A DNA stretch of 64,000 bases from DUQW01 sp050953805. Its GTDB lineage: Bacteria > Bacillota_I > Bacilli_A > Acholeplasmatales > Acholeplasmataceae. Shown piece by piece: positions 16,288 through 23,684 of the stretch. How positions within the stretch are numbered: the first letter of the stretch is position 1; each line of letters starts with the position of its first letter. Location of the stretch: NCBI GenBank assembly GCA_050953805.1, contig JBMNNE010000002.1, positions 744,001-808,000 on the forward strand, given 5' to 3'. A program made the position numbers and the translations under genes. The notes under the pieces were generated by a model that saw only the letters and a program-made list of their open reading frames with translations, was not told the origin of the DNA and ran no database searches.

Positions 16288-17836
16288 GGCTATCACTACC
16301 TAAATAAGCTTCTTGAACTAGTGGATCATTTTGAATTTCTTTTGGTGTACCTAAAGCAATTCTACGTCCAAAGTTTAAGACACAAATTCGATCACATATT
16401 CCCATTACAAAACTCATATCGTGTTCAACTAGGAAAATAGTTAAGTTAAATTTTTCTTTAATCTCTAAAATTAGACTAGCTAATTCTAATGATTCTTGCT
16501 CATTTAATCCTGCTGCTGGCTCATCTAGAATAATTAATTCTGGATCTAACATTAAAGTTCTAGCTAACTCAATTCGTTTTAAGATTCCATATGGAAGACC
16601 AATTGGATATGCATCTTTATACATTAATAAATCAAGTTTTTCTAAAATGTCTAAGGCTTTAGCACGGTTAATTTCTTCTTCTTTTCTTAAACTAGGTAAG
16701 TGAAGGGCCTGGGCGAAGAAATTAGATTTATAAGCGGTATGAGCGCCCACTAATAAGTTATCTAAAACTGATAATTCCCATATTAATTCAACATTTTGGA
16801 ATGTTCTAACGATTCCATATTTAATAACATCATGAACTTGGAAATTGTTTAAGCTTAAAACATAATTTTCTTTGTTTTTGAAATAAATATCGCCACTAGT
16901 TGGATTATAAAATTGAGTAATACAGTTGAAGACTGTCGTTTTACCAGCACCGTTAGGGCCAATTAAGCCAAAGATTTCACCTCTTTTAACAGATAGTGAT
17001 AATTTTTCAACGGCTTTTAATCCACCAAAATGCATCGATAAGTTTTGAATTAATAGATGAGTTTCATTACTTTCATCGTATAATGCAATAACATCTTTTA
17101 ATTCTTGTTGTGATTTAGAATTTTCATCAGCATCTAATGGAGCAGTTTGTAAACTTTCTTGTAATTGATTAAATTGTAGTTCACGATCTTTTTCTAGAAG
17201 CTCCAGTGCTTTTTCTAGTTTTAATTCTAATTTAACTAGTTTGGCTTCTAATTTTTTAGTTTCTAAATCCAATCTTTTATTCATTTTTTCTTCAAGATTT
17301 ACTTTTAGAGTTGCTACTTCTTGTTCATTTTCAACTAAAGTTTTATCAAGTACCTCTTGATAATATTTTATATGTTTTTGAATATCTAAATCAAGAGTAG
17401 AAACCTTAAATTTTTTAAAATACCAATTTTCAAATGCTTGTTCATCAAATTTTGAATCTAAACCAGCAATATCACTGTCATATTTAGTAAATATTTCTTT
17501 TAATTCATCTTCATATTGTTGTTGAGTTATTTTTTCTAAATGATGAGAGTTTTCTTTTTCTCTTAACTTCCAATATAAACGGTTTTCTAATTTTTTTGAT
17601 TCAACTTGTTTTAATCTAGCAAATTCTTCTCTAGGATTAATAGCAAGATTAATTTTATTAACTTTAGCACGCTGTTTATTAATTAAATTATTAACTTTAT
17701 TTTCGTTAGCTTTAATTAAATTTTCTTGTAAAACAGGAAGATAATCTTTAGTTTTAGTGATACTATCTTGTAATTTTTTGACGTTGTTCAAGAATATATT
17801 GGCCTTTATCTTGGTTAGAGTCGTTTGTATCGCCAT
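16280..17836 (-). CDS. HAAT-family ABC importer ATPase (LivG-like) with 257-residue coiled-coil N-terminal extension
   Basis: The ABC domain starts only at about residue 258: Walker A GPNGAGKTT at 293-301, GIVRTFQNVELIWELSVLDN, LPYGILKRIELARTLM as signature and LIILDEPAAGLNEQE as Walker B, plus a LivG-type C-terminus. LivG proteins are usually about 250-260 residues; this one has 518. Residues 1-257 are charged and helical, with heptad-like Leu/Lys/Glu runs (KKLEAKLVKLELKLEKALELLEKDREL near 195-221). The start is well supported by AAAGGAGG seven bases before the ATG, and it lies 74 bases inside livM in another frame. The extension is therefore real unless a sequencing frameshift fused two genes; no stop-and-restart is visible. 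Its role is unknown. Confidence 0.9.
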   Translation of the reverse strand: MAIQTTLTKIKANIFLNNVKKLQDSITKTKDYLPVLQENLIKANENKVNNLINKQRAKVNKINLAINPREEFARLKQVESKKLENRLYWKLREKENSHHLEKITQQQYEDELKEIFTKYDSDIAGLDSKFDEQAFENWYFKKFKVSTLDLDIQKHIKYYQEVLDKTLVENEQEVATLKVNLEEKMNKRLDLETKKLEAKLVKLELKLEKALELLEKDRELQFNQLQESLQTAPLDADENSKSQQELKDVIALYDESNETHLLIQNLSMHFGGLKAVEKLSLSVKRGEIFGLIGPNGAGKTTVFNCITQFYNPTSGDIYFKNKENYVLSLNNFQVHDVIKYGIVRTFQNVELIWELSVLDNLLVGAHTAYKSNFFAQALHLPSLRKEEEINRAKALDILEKLDLLMYKDAYPIGLPYGILKRIELARTLMLDPELIILDEPAAGLNEQESLELASLILEIKEKFNLTIFLVEHDMSFVMGICDRICVLNFGRRIALGTPKEIQNDPLVQEAYLGSDSHE

Positions 17837-18893
17837 AACGTTTCCTCCTTTGCATTGTAATTAATTTAGAAATCCAACGTTTGATTTTGTAATAACTATT
17901 TCTGAAAAATTGGATTAACCCTTGAGGGTAGAACATAACAATTATAATAATTAATAAACCACTAAAAATTAGGCTTGCGTTTGGATTATCAGAGAAAAAT
18001 TTGATCTTTTGAAGGACCGCTAAATCAAATCCAAATATTAAGAAAGTTCCTAAGAATACTCCCCAAATAGATTTAGCTCCACCGACAATAACTGCGGCCA
18101 GGATATTTAATGATAAGGCTAAGCTCCAAGTACTTGGAATGGTGCTGCGCCAATATAGCATATATAATCCACCACCAATAACAGCATACACAGTTGATAA
18201 AACGAATGCTAATAATCGGTATCTTAACAAACTAATTCCCATGGCTTGAGCGGCAGATGTTGAGTTTTTCATTGATAACATCGCTCTACCGGTTGGACTT
18301 TTAATAATGTTCGCGGTAACAATCATTGCTGCTACCATAACTAGTGCTGCTAAGACAAATGATAACTCCAAAGTAATCGGTAAGAAAAATAAGAAATTAG
18401 GTCGTTTCATCCTAAATCCACCAACACCACCAGTAATGATATCAGCGTTTTTGAAAACTTCATGTAAAATTTCAGATAGACCAAGAGTAATGATTGCAAG
18501 ATACATTCCTTCGATTCTTAGTGAAATAAATCCAACTGCGGAACCAATTAATATTGCAATTGCTACTGAAACGACAAAAGCGATTAATGGAGGAAATTTT
18601 AAAGAACTAATAAAGAAACCAACTGAATAAGCTCCTAAACCAATAAAACCAGCTGTACCTAAACTTGCTAATCCAGAATACCCTAATAACAGAGTAAATC
18701 CTAGAGCAATAATAAAGTAAATAATCGTTAACCCAATGGCTCTAATTGTAGAAATACCCATAGCACCACTCATGTAGATGAGTAACAATAACAACATTAA
18801 AGCCCCAGCTACAATAAATCCAAAATAAGGGTGACTAGTAATTTTTTTCAATTCTCTTTGAAAAGAGGATGTTTTTTTCATATCTTTTTGCAT
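17763..18893 (-). CDS. HAAT-family ABC importer permease (LivM-like)
   Basis: Inner-membrane permease with about nine or ten hydrophobic helices (for example GFIVAGALMLLLLLIYMSG, LTIIYFIIALGFTLLLGYSG, IIIIVMFYPQGLIQFF). The LivM/LivH family motif is seen in GYSGLASLGTAGFIGLGAYSV and the EAA-like loop in MGISLLRYRLLAFVLS. The ATG at 18893, four bases after the livH stop and spaced from AAGGTG, is preferred over 18926, which would overlap livH. The product is then 376 residues. A charged C-terminal tail (about 35 residues) overlaps the livG start by 74 bases, which is unusual for a permease. Confidence 0.92.
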   Translation of the reverse strand: MQKDMKKTSSFQRELKKITSHPYFGFIVAGALMLLLLLIYMSGAMGISTIRAIGLTIIYFIIALGFTLLLGYSGLASLGTAGFIGLGAYSVGFFISSLKFPPLIAFVVSVAIAILIGSAVGFISLRIEGMYLAIITLGLSEILHEVFKNADIITGGVGGFRMKRPNFLFFLPITLELSFVLAALVMVAAMIVTANIIKSPTGRAMLSMKNSTSAAQAMGISLLRYRLLAFVLSTVYAVIGGGLYMLYWRSTIPSTWSLALSLNILAAVIVGGAKSIWGVFLGTFLIFGFDLAVLQKIKFFSDNPNASLIFSGLLIIIIVMFYPQGLIQFFRNSYYKIKRWISKLITMQRRKRYGDTNDSNQDKGQYILEQRQKITR

Positions 18894-18897
18894 AACC

Positions 18898-19812
18898 TTA
18901 CACCTTCTTTTGAACTTTCTTACCAAACAATCCGTTAGGTTTGATTAATATCACTACTAGAATTATTACATAAACAATAACCCCAGCCCAAGCTGATTCA
19001 AAATAGGCAATCAAACCACTTACAATTGGAATAATGATAGCCGCAATAATTGGGCCGTGGAAAGTTGAGGCACCACCTAAAATTAAAGCTAAGAATCCAT
19101 TGACTTGGAATGAAGTCATCATCGCTGATGATAAAAATGCTGTTGATGGTGCATATAAAGCTGCTGCTAATGCCCCAAGTGATCCGGCAATTGCCCAACT
19201 CATCGCAGTAATAAATCTAGTATTAATCCCCATCATTGAGGAAACAATTTCATTTGATGCGGTTGCTCTTACGCCTAAACCCCATTTAGTAAATCTTAAA
19301 GCCATGAAAACTAAAATTAATATTGAAAACGATAATAAAATAGCAAACAATTCATGAGCTCCAACATTGATTCTAAAGGCTCCGTCAGTAGCAAAAGCTT
19401 GATAGGAAATTCGGTCGATTTTTTTAGTCGAAACGCCGAAGATAATATCAGTTAAAGCAGTTAAAATTAATACTAATCCCATGGTAATCATCTGTTTTCC
19501 TACCGAAGTAATATATTTTGCTTTCCGAATAATCATCGTATCGACAAAAAGCCCCATTAAAAATGCGGTAATAATCGCAGCAAACATTCCAATCAAATAA
19601 AAATACCAAGGGGTACGTTCTACACCAGTTTCAAAGAATATATTAATTACGGTATACATAACATAGGCACTGAAAGAGGCAATTGACCCTTGGGCAAAGT
19701 TAGTGGTAAATGAAGTCTTAAAGATTAAGACAATACCAAAAGTTGCAAGGGCCAAAACGGCCGCTTGCATCAAACCACCTAATAAAATTTGAATAAATCC
19801 ATCAAAACCCAT
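18898..19812 (-). CDS. HAAT-family ABC importer permease (LivH-like)
   Basis: Membrane permease of 304 residues with about eight hydrophobic helices (GFIQILLGGLMQAAVLAL at the start, LFAILLSFSILILVFMAL, VIVYVIILVVILIKPNGLFG at the end). The family motif is visible in TASNEIVSSMMGINTRFITAMSWAIAGSLGALAAALYAPS. It forms the channel with LivM. It begins six bases after the KAS III-like gene, using GGGGA from the end of that gene as ribosome site, so it is translationally coupled to the enzyme gene. That ties transport to the enzymes. Confidence 0.92.
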   Translation of the reverse strand: MGFDGFIQILLGGLMQAAVLALATFGIVLIFKTSFTTNFAQGSIASFSAYVMYTVINIFFETGVERTPWYFYLIGMFAAIITAFLMGLFVDTMIIRKAKYITSVGKQMITMGLVLILTALTDIIFGVSTKKIDRISYQAFATDGAFRINVGAHELFAILLSFSILILVFMALRFTKWGLGVRATASNEIVSSMMGINTRFITAMSWAIAGSLGALAAALYAPSTAFLSSAMMTSFQVNGFLALILGGASTFHGPIIAAIIIPIVSGLIAYFESAWAGVIVYVIILVVILIKPNGLFGKKVQKKV

Positions 19813-19818
19813 AAATCA

Positions 19819-20847
19819 CTATCCCCATCTAATAACGTTAGCCGCCCAAACATAACCAATTCCAGCTGCAAGTAAGATCACGATAGTATCTTTCTTAAGT
19901 TTACCTTCCTTAATCGCTAGATCAAGTGATAAAAATTGGTCAATTTGTCCGATGTGGCCATGATTTTCGAGATAGATAGATTGTTCGTCAGTTAAACCAA
20001 GTTGTTCTAACATCCATTCATGTCCAGAACGCTTGATATGAAGAATTCCTAAATAACCATGTTTAGAAAAATCTTCTCTAGTATAATTAGATTTTCTTAA
20101 TGACTCGTCAATACAGCGAATCCAATTAGGCATAGATACTTCGTTTAATCTATCCTTCATTTTTTGAGCATCCATCAATCTAAGTGATTTTTGAGCTTCT
20201 TTCCAATTTGATTCATTAATTGGATTAGCTTGTCCACCAATTTCAACACCGGCAGTTCTAGCTAAAGTTCCATCACCCATAATGTGTGAACCTAATAAAA
20301 CATTGTGTTCATAACCTTTTTGTAAGATGATGGCTCCACCACCTGCACCTAAGTTGTACATCATACTCATTGGTTTGTCAGTATAATCAACATAGTCAAC
20401 GTTACGATAACCGCCAGAAATTAAGACGGTATTGATGTTTTCATCAGCAAGCATCATATTTTTGGCAATTGTCATAGCACTAATAGCCGTACAACAACGG
20501 TTTTGAACGTCAATTCCCCAGGCATTAACTGCACCAACTTCACCTTGGACATAGAGTGCAGATGTAGTGAGTGGATATTCTTTCCACTCTTCGGTAATAT
20601 CTAAAATTAAATCGATTTCTTTAGGATCAATTCCAGCGTTTTCAATAGCTTTTTTCGCAGCTTTAGCACTCATTTCTTGAGAGCCATCGTCTTTGCCAGG
20701 CATCCGCTTTTCAACGATTCCTAATTTATCAATAACTGCTTGTTCAGTCCAAAAACCACCAGTGGCTTCACTAATTTCTTTAGCAGTCATCCGATTTTCC
20801 GGTAAATAAATACCAACCGATCTAATTCCAATGACCGGTTTTTTCAT
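19819..20847 (-). CDS. Ketoacyl-synthase III-like condensing enzyme (FabH/HMG-CoA-synthase superfamily)
   Basis: Thiolase-fold condensing enzyme of 342 residues. The N-terminus GIRSVGIYLPENRMTAKEI and IGYVWAANVIRWG at the C-terminus fit the KAS III clan. The likely nucleophile is Cys119 in DVQNRCCTAIS, with a doubled Cys where FabH has ACSG. A His is present in ILHIKRSGHEW and another in YLENHGHIGQ, where FabH has its GN loop; the usual GNTS is replaced by GHIGQ. It is thus probably not the housekeeping FabH. Adjacent to a FabG-type reductase and a thiolase, it may condense or cleave acyl-CoA units. Other subgroups of the fold (thioesterase-like, acyl transfer) remain possible. Confidence 0.82.
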   Translation of the reverse strand: MKKPVIGIRSVGIYLPENRMTAKEISEATGGFWTEQAVIDKLGIVEKRMPGKDDGSQEMSAKAAKKAIENAGIDPKEIDLILDITEEWKEYPLTTSALYVQGEVGAVNAWGIDVQNRCCTAISAMTIAKNMMLADENINTVLISGGYRNVDYVDYTDKPMSMMYNLGAGGGAIILQKGYEHNVLLGSHIMGDGTLARTAGVEIGGQANPINESNWKEAQKSLRLMDAQKMKDRLNEVSMPNWIRCIDESLRKSNYTREDFSKHGYLGILHIKRSGHEWMLEQLGLTDEQSIYLENHGHIGQIDQFLSLDLAIKEGKLKKDTIVILLAAGIGYVWAANVIRWG

Positions 20848-20874
20848 AATATCATTCCTTCCTTTATAATAATA

Positions 20875-21597
20875 TTATAATCTCATTCCGCCGTTAACTG
20901 ATAAATTATGCCCTGTAACATATGAAGATTCGTCAGAAGCTAAGAATAAAGTCGCATTAGCGATTTCTTCAGGTTCACCAAGTCTACCTAACATAGTTAA
21001 CTTAGCAAATTTTTCTAATAAATCAGCTGGTACAGTTTTCATCATATCAGTCATGATATAACCAGGTGCAATTGAGTTAACTCTAACTGGGACACCTTTT
21101 CTTGCGAATTCTTTAGCCCAAGTCTTAGTTACACCAATAACTCCAGCTTTACTAGCTGAATAGTTAGCTTGACCAATATTTCCATATTCACCAACGACTG
21201 AGGCAATATTAATAATTGAACCGCCGCCTTCAGCTTCCATGTGTGGTCCAAATAATCTAGTTAAATTGAAAACTCCTTTTAAGTTAACATTTAAAACTAA
21301 ATCCCATTGGTCATCAGTCATTTTTCTTGTCATAGCATCTCTAGTAATACCAGCATTATTGACTAAAATATCAACTCTTTTATGTTCTGCTACAACATCT
21401 TCAAAAAACTTATTAACACCAGCAACATCAGTTACGTTTAATTCGTAACCAGTAACACCAGCGCATTCATATTCTAATTTACCCATGTCAGCTGCAATAA
21501 CTGTAGCTCCTTCTTTAGCAAATAAGCGGCAAATAGCCTCTCCAATTCCTTTAGCTCCGCCGGTTACAACAGCGACTTTTCCTTGTAATCTTTTCAT
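20875..21597 (-). CDS. Short-chain dehydrogenase, FabG/PhaB type (3-ketoacyl reductase)
   Basis: Cytoplasmic NAD(P)-dependent oxidoreductase of 240 residues. The nucleotide-binding GGAKGIGE is at 13-20, NNAG at 80-83, and the catalytic residues are Ser133 (NIASVVG), Tyr146 and Lys150 (YSASK). The C-terminus ASDESSYVTGHNLSVNGGMRL is typical of FabG and acetoacetyl-CoA reductase. Between a thiolase and a ketoacyl-synthase-like gene, interconversion of acetoacetyl-CoA and 3-hydroxybutyryl-CoA is the most reasonable guess. An acyl-ACP role is less likely because no acyl carrier gene is near. The ribosome site is AAAGGGAG. Confidence 0.9.
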   Translation of the reverse strand: MKRLQGKVAVVTGGAKGIGEAICRLFAKEGATVIAADMGKLEYECAGVTGYELNVTDVAGVNKFFEDVVAEHKRVDILVNNAGITRDAMTRKMTDDQWDLVLNVNLKGVFNLTRLFGPHMEAEGGGSIINIASVVGEYGNIGQANYSASKAGVIGVTKTWAKEFARKGVPVRVNSIAPGYIMTDMMKTVPADLLEKFAKLTMLGRLGEPEEIANATLFLASDESSYVTGHNLSVNGGMRL

Positions 21598-21617
21598 TTT
21601 AAATACTCCCTTTCATT

Positions 21618-22823
21618 TTATAATTTCTTTAAAATTACGGCAGTTCCCATACCGCCACCGATACATAAACTAGCTAAACCTAGTTTCTTATTATTTCTTA
21701 ACATTTCATGAAGTAAAGAGACAACGATTCTATTTCCGCTTGATCCAACAGGGTGACCTAAGGCAATTGCTCCACCGTTGACATTAGTTCTCTCTAACAT
21801 ATATTCTTTAGTAACACCATGTTCGTTAGTTAACTCTCTTAAAACTCCTAATGATTGAGCAGCAAACGCTTCGTTTAATTCAAAAACATCAATATCAGTT
21901 AATTTTAAGTTAGCCATCTTTAACGCAGCTCTAATTGCTGGAACTGGACCCATACCCATAATTGATGGATCAACGCCACCTTGTCCAATCGCAATAATTT
22001 CAGCTAACGGTGTTAAATTAAATTTTTTAACTGCTTCTTCACTAGCTACTAAAACAAAGCTAGCGCCATCATTAATTCCAGAAGAGTTACCAGCAGTAAC
22101 AGTACCATCTTTAACGAATGCTGGTCTTAATCCACCTAATTTTTCAAGTGAAGTGGTACGATTTGGATACTCATCAGTATCAAATACAGTTTCACCACGA
22201 CGTGTTTTAATAGTGTAAGGAACAATTTCATCCTTAAAGACTCCACTATCAACCGCTTTAATTGCACGTAGTTGTGAAGTAATCGCAAATTCATCTTGTT
22301 CTTCACGACTTAATTCATATTTTGTTGCAATATTTTCAGCAGTAACACCCATGTGATAGTTATTAAATACGTCAGTTAACGCATCACCAATCATGTGGTC
22401 AACTACTGATTTATCTCCCATTCTAAATCCTGAACGAGCTTGTGCTGGTAATAAATAAGGAGCATTAGACATTGACTCAACACCACCGGCAACAACTAAA
22501 TCATGTAAACCTAATTTAATATTGGCGAAAGCGTTAAAAATAGTTTTCATACCACTTCCGCAAACCATATTAACGGTGTATGCTGGAACTTCGGCTGGTA
22601 CTCCCGCCTTTAGTGCTACTTGTCTAGCAATTCCTTGACCTAAACCAGCTGGTAAAATATTACCAACAATAACTTCATCCAAATCTTTTGGATCAACTTT
22701 TACCTCTTCTAACATAACCTTTAAAGTGTTCGCTCCAAAATCTGCTGGATGAACTCCATTTAAAGCTCCTAGAAAAGATCCAATTGGGCTTCTTTTAGCC
22801 GCTACAATATAAACTTTTTTCAT
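21618..22823 (-). CDS. Acetyl-CoA C-acetyltransferase (thiolase)
   Basis: Thiolase of 401 residues that interconverts two acetyl-CoA with acetoacetyl-CoA and CoA. Active residues: Cys88 (NMVCGSGMK), His in GGAIALGHPVGSSG (near 355) and the second Cys in SLCIGGGMGTA (near 388). It closely fits the biosynthetic/degradative acetyl-CoA acetyltransferase (AtoB/ThlA) subgroup. It is the first gene of the long catabolic-looking cluster, directly after a strong promoter with a palindromic operator, and has a good ribosome site (GGAAGGAGAT). In degradation it would give acetyl-CoA; in synthesis it would feed the reductase. Confidence 0.95.
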   Translation of the reverse strand: MKKVYIVAAKRSPIGSFLGALNGVHPADFGANTLKVMLEEVKVDPKDLDEVIVGNILPAGLGQGIARQVALKAGVPAEVPAYTVNMVCGSGMKTIFNAFANIKLGLHDLVVAGGVESMSNAPYLLPAQARSGFRMGDKSVVDHMIGDALTDVFNNYHMGVTAENIATKYELSREEQDEFAITSQLRAIKAVDSGVFKDEIVPYTIKTRRGETVFDTDEYPNRTTSLEKLGGLRPAFVKDGTVTAGNSSGINDGASFVLVASEEAVKKFNLTPLAEIIAIGQGGVDPSIMGMGPVPAIRAALKMANLKLTDIDVFELNEAFAAQSLGVLRELTNEHGVTKEYMLERTNVNGGAIALGHPVGSSGNRIVVSLLHEMLRNNKKLGLASLCIGGGMGTAVILKKL

Positions 22824-22870
22824 ATAAAATATCTCCTTCCCGCTTATATGAACATTTATTCACATTAGTA

Positions 22871-22906
22871 TACTGTTATTTTAGCATGAAACCGGTTTCA
22901 AGTCAA
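22871..22906 (-). promoter_or_regulatory. Promoter of the thiolase-liv cluster with operator in its spacer
   Basis: On the minus strand -35 is TTGACT (22901-22906), the spacer is 17 bp (22884-22900) and -10 is TAAAAT (22878-22883). The perfect 14-bp palindrome TGAAACCGGTTTCA (22887-22900) fills the spacer, so a bound repressor would block RNA polymerase. The divergent TetR-type gene is the obvious candidate. A second, weaker inverted repeat (TGAA/TTCA arms around six bases, 22849-22862) lies in the leader. Confidence 0.8.
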
Positions 22907-23000
22907 CCAATTTAATGCAATTTATTAAAACATTTAATTTTAAAACTAAAAAGTTTTAAAAATTAAGAAAAAAACATCTATCTTTTATTTAGTAATAGGG

Positions 23001-23029
23001 TTGACAAAAAAGAAGTCTTAATCTAAAAT
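23001..23029 (+). promoter_or_regulatory. Promoter of the TetR gene
   Basis: -35 TTGACA (23001-23006), 17-bp spacer, -10 TAAAAT (23024-23029). The -10 overlaps an upstream in-frame ATG at 23028, which supports the later start at 23058. Confidence 0.8.
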
Positions 23030-23057
23030 GAATATGAATCAACCTGAGGAGGTATTC

Positions 23058-23660
23058 ATGAAAGATTATAGATTACCAGTTCGTGCTGACGGCAAAAAAA
23101 CTTTTAACAAAATTGTTGAAACAGGAGTTAAATTATTTTCTGCTAGGGGATATTATGGTGTATCAATTAACGAAATTATTGAAGCTGCTGAAATCGCTAC
23201 AGGGACTTTTTATTTATACTTTAACGATAAAAGAGCACTTTACCTATTTTTAGTTGATCACTACGGAGAAGAAATTAGAAATGCGATCCAAAAAGCCATT
23301 AAAAATGCGAAAAATCGTTATGAAGAAGAAAAATATGGGATTCGAGCATTTTTAGTTTATGCCTTGAAAAACCCAATTTCTTATCGAATCTTCTGGGAAG
23401 CAATGTATGTTGATCGTGATATGTTTAGAGATTATTATCAAAACTTCTCTAAAAGTTATGTTAAGGGATTAACTCGCGGAGTTAATGATGGTGAAATTTA
23501 CGAAGATATTGATTTAGAAACACTTTCATACATCTTAATGGGGATTTCAAATTTTGTCGGTTTACAAGTTTTATTTAACAAAAAATCTGATGAGAAATTT
23601 ATCGATAATTTAACTGAAGAAATTATGAAAGTGCTCAGTAAAGGAATGTTTAAAAAATAA
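23058..23660 (+). CDS. TetR-family transcriptional regulator
   Basis: DNA-binding repressor of 200 residues. Start at 23058 because GAGGAGG (23046-23052) is five bases upstream; the in-frame ATG at 23028 lies in the -10 box. The N-terminal TetR helix-turn-helix (KIVETGVKLFSARGYYGVSINEIIEAAEIATGTFYLYFNDKRALY, given here as segments KIVETGVKLFSARGYYGV, SINEIIEAAEIATGTFY and LYFNDKRALY) is unmistakable; the rest is a helical ligand-binding domain. It is divergent from the thiolase-liv cluster across 234 bases and is its likely regulator, perhaps responding to an acyl-CoA or the transported acid. FadR- and other acyl-CoA-sensing TetR proteins have comparable genomic positions. The ligand is inferred only from context. 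Confidence 0.93.
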   Translation: MKDYRLPVRADGKKTFNKIVETGVKLFSARGYYGVSINEIIEAAEIATGTFYLYFNDKRALYLFLVDHYGEEIRNAIQKAIKNAKNRYEEEKYGIRAFLVYALKNPISYRIFWEAMYVDRDMFRDYYQNFSKSYVKGLTRGVNDGEIYEDIDLETLSYILMGISNFVGLQVLFNKKSDEKFIDNLTEEIMKVLSKGMFKK

Positions 23661-23684
23661 AAAGAGGCGGCGCCTCTTTTATTT
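23661..23684. terminator. Bidirectional terminator between tetR and the Fic-like gene
   Basis: AAAGAGGC (23661-23668) pairs with GCCTCTTT (23672-23679) around a 3-base loop, followed by TTATTTTATT on the plus strand and preceded by A residues for the minus strand. It serves two convergent genes. Confidence 0.85.

Noticed and set aside
16280..17836. Frameshift joining two genes in livG
   Set aside because: A single uninterrupted frame from a strong ribosome site to the end, and no separate start near residue 258 with a ribosome site was seen.
22887..22900. LacI-type or catabolite (cre) site at TGAAACCGGTTTCA
   Set aside because: It resembles half-sites of such operators, but there is no LacI-type gene here; the adjacent TetR gene is a simpler partner.
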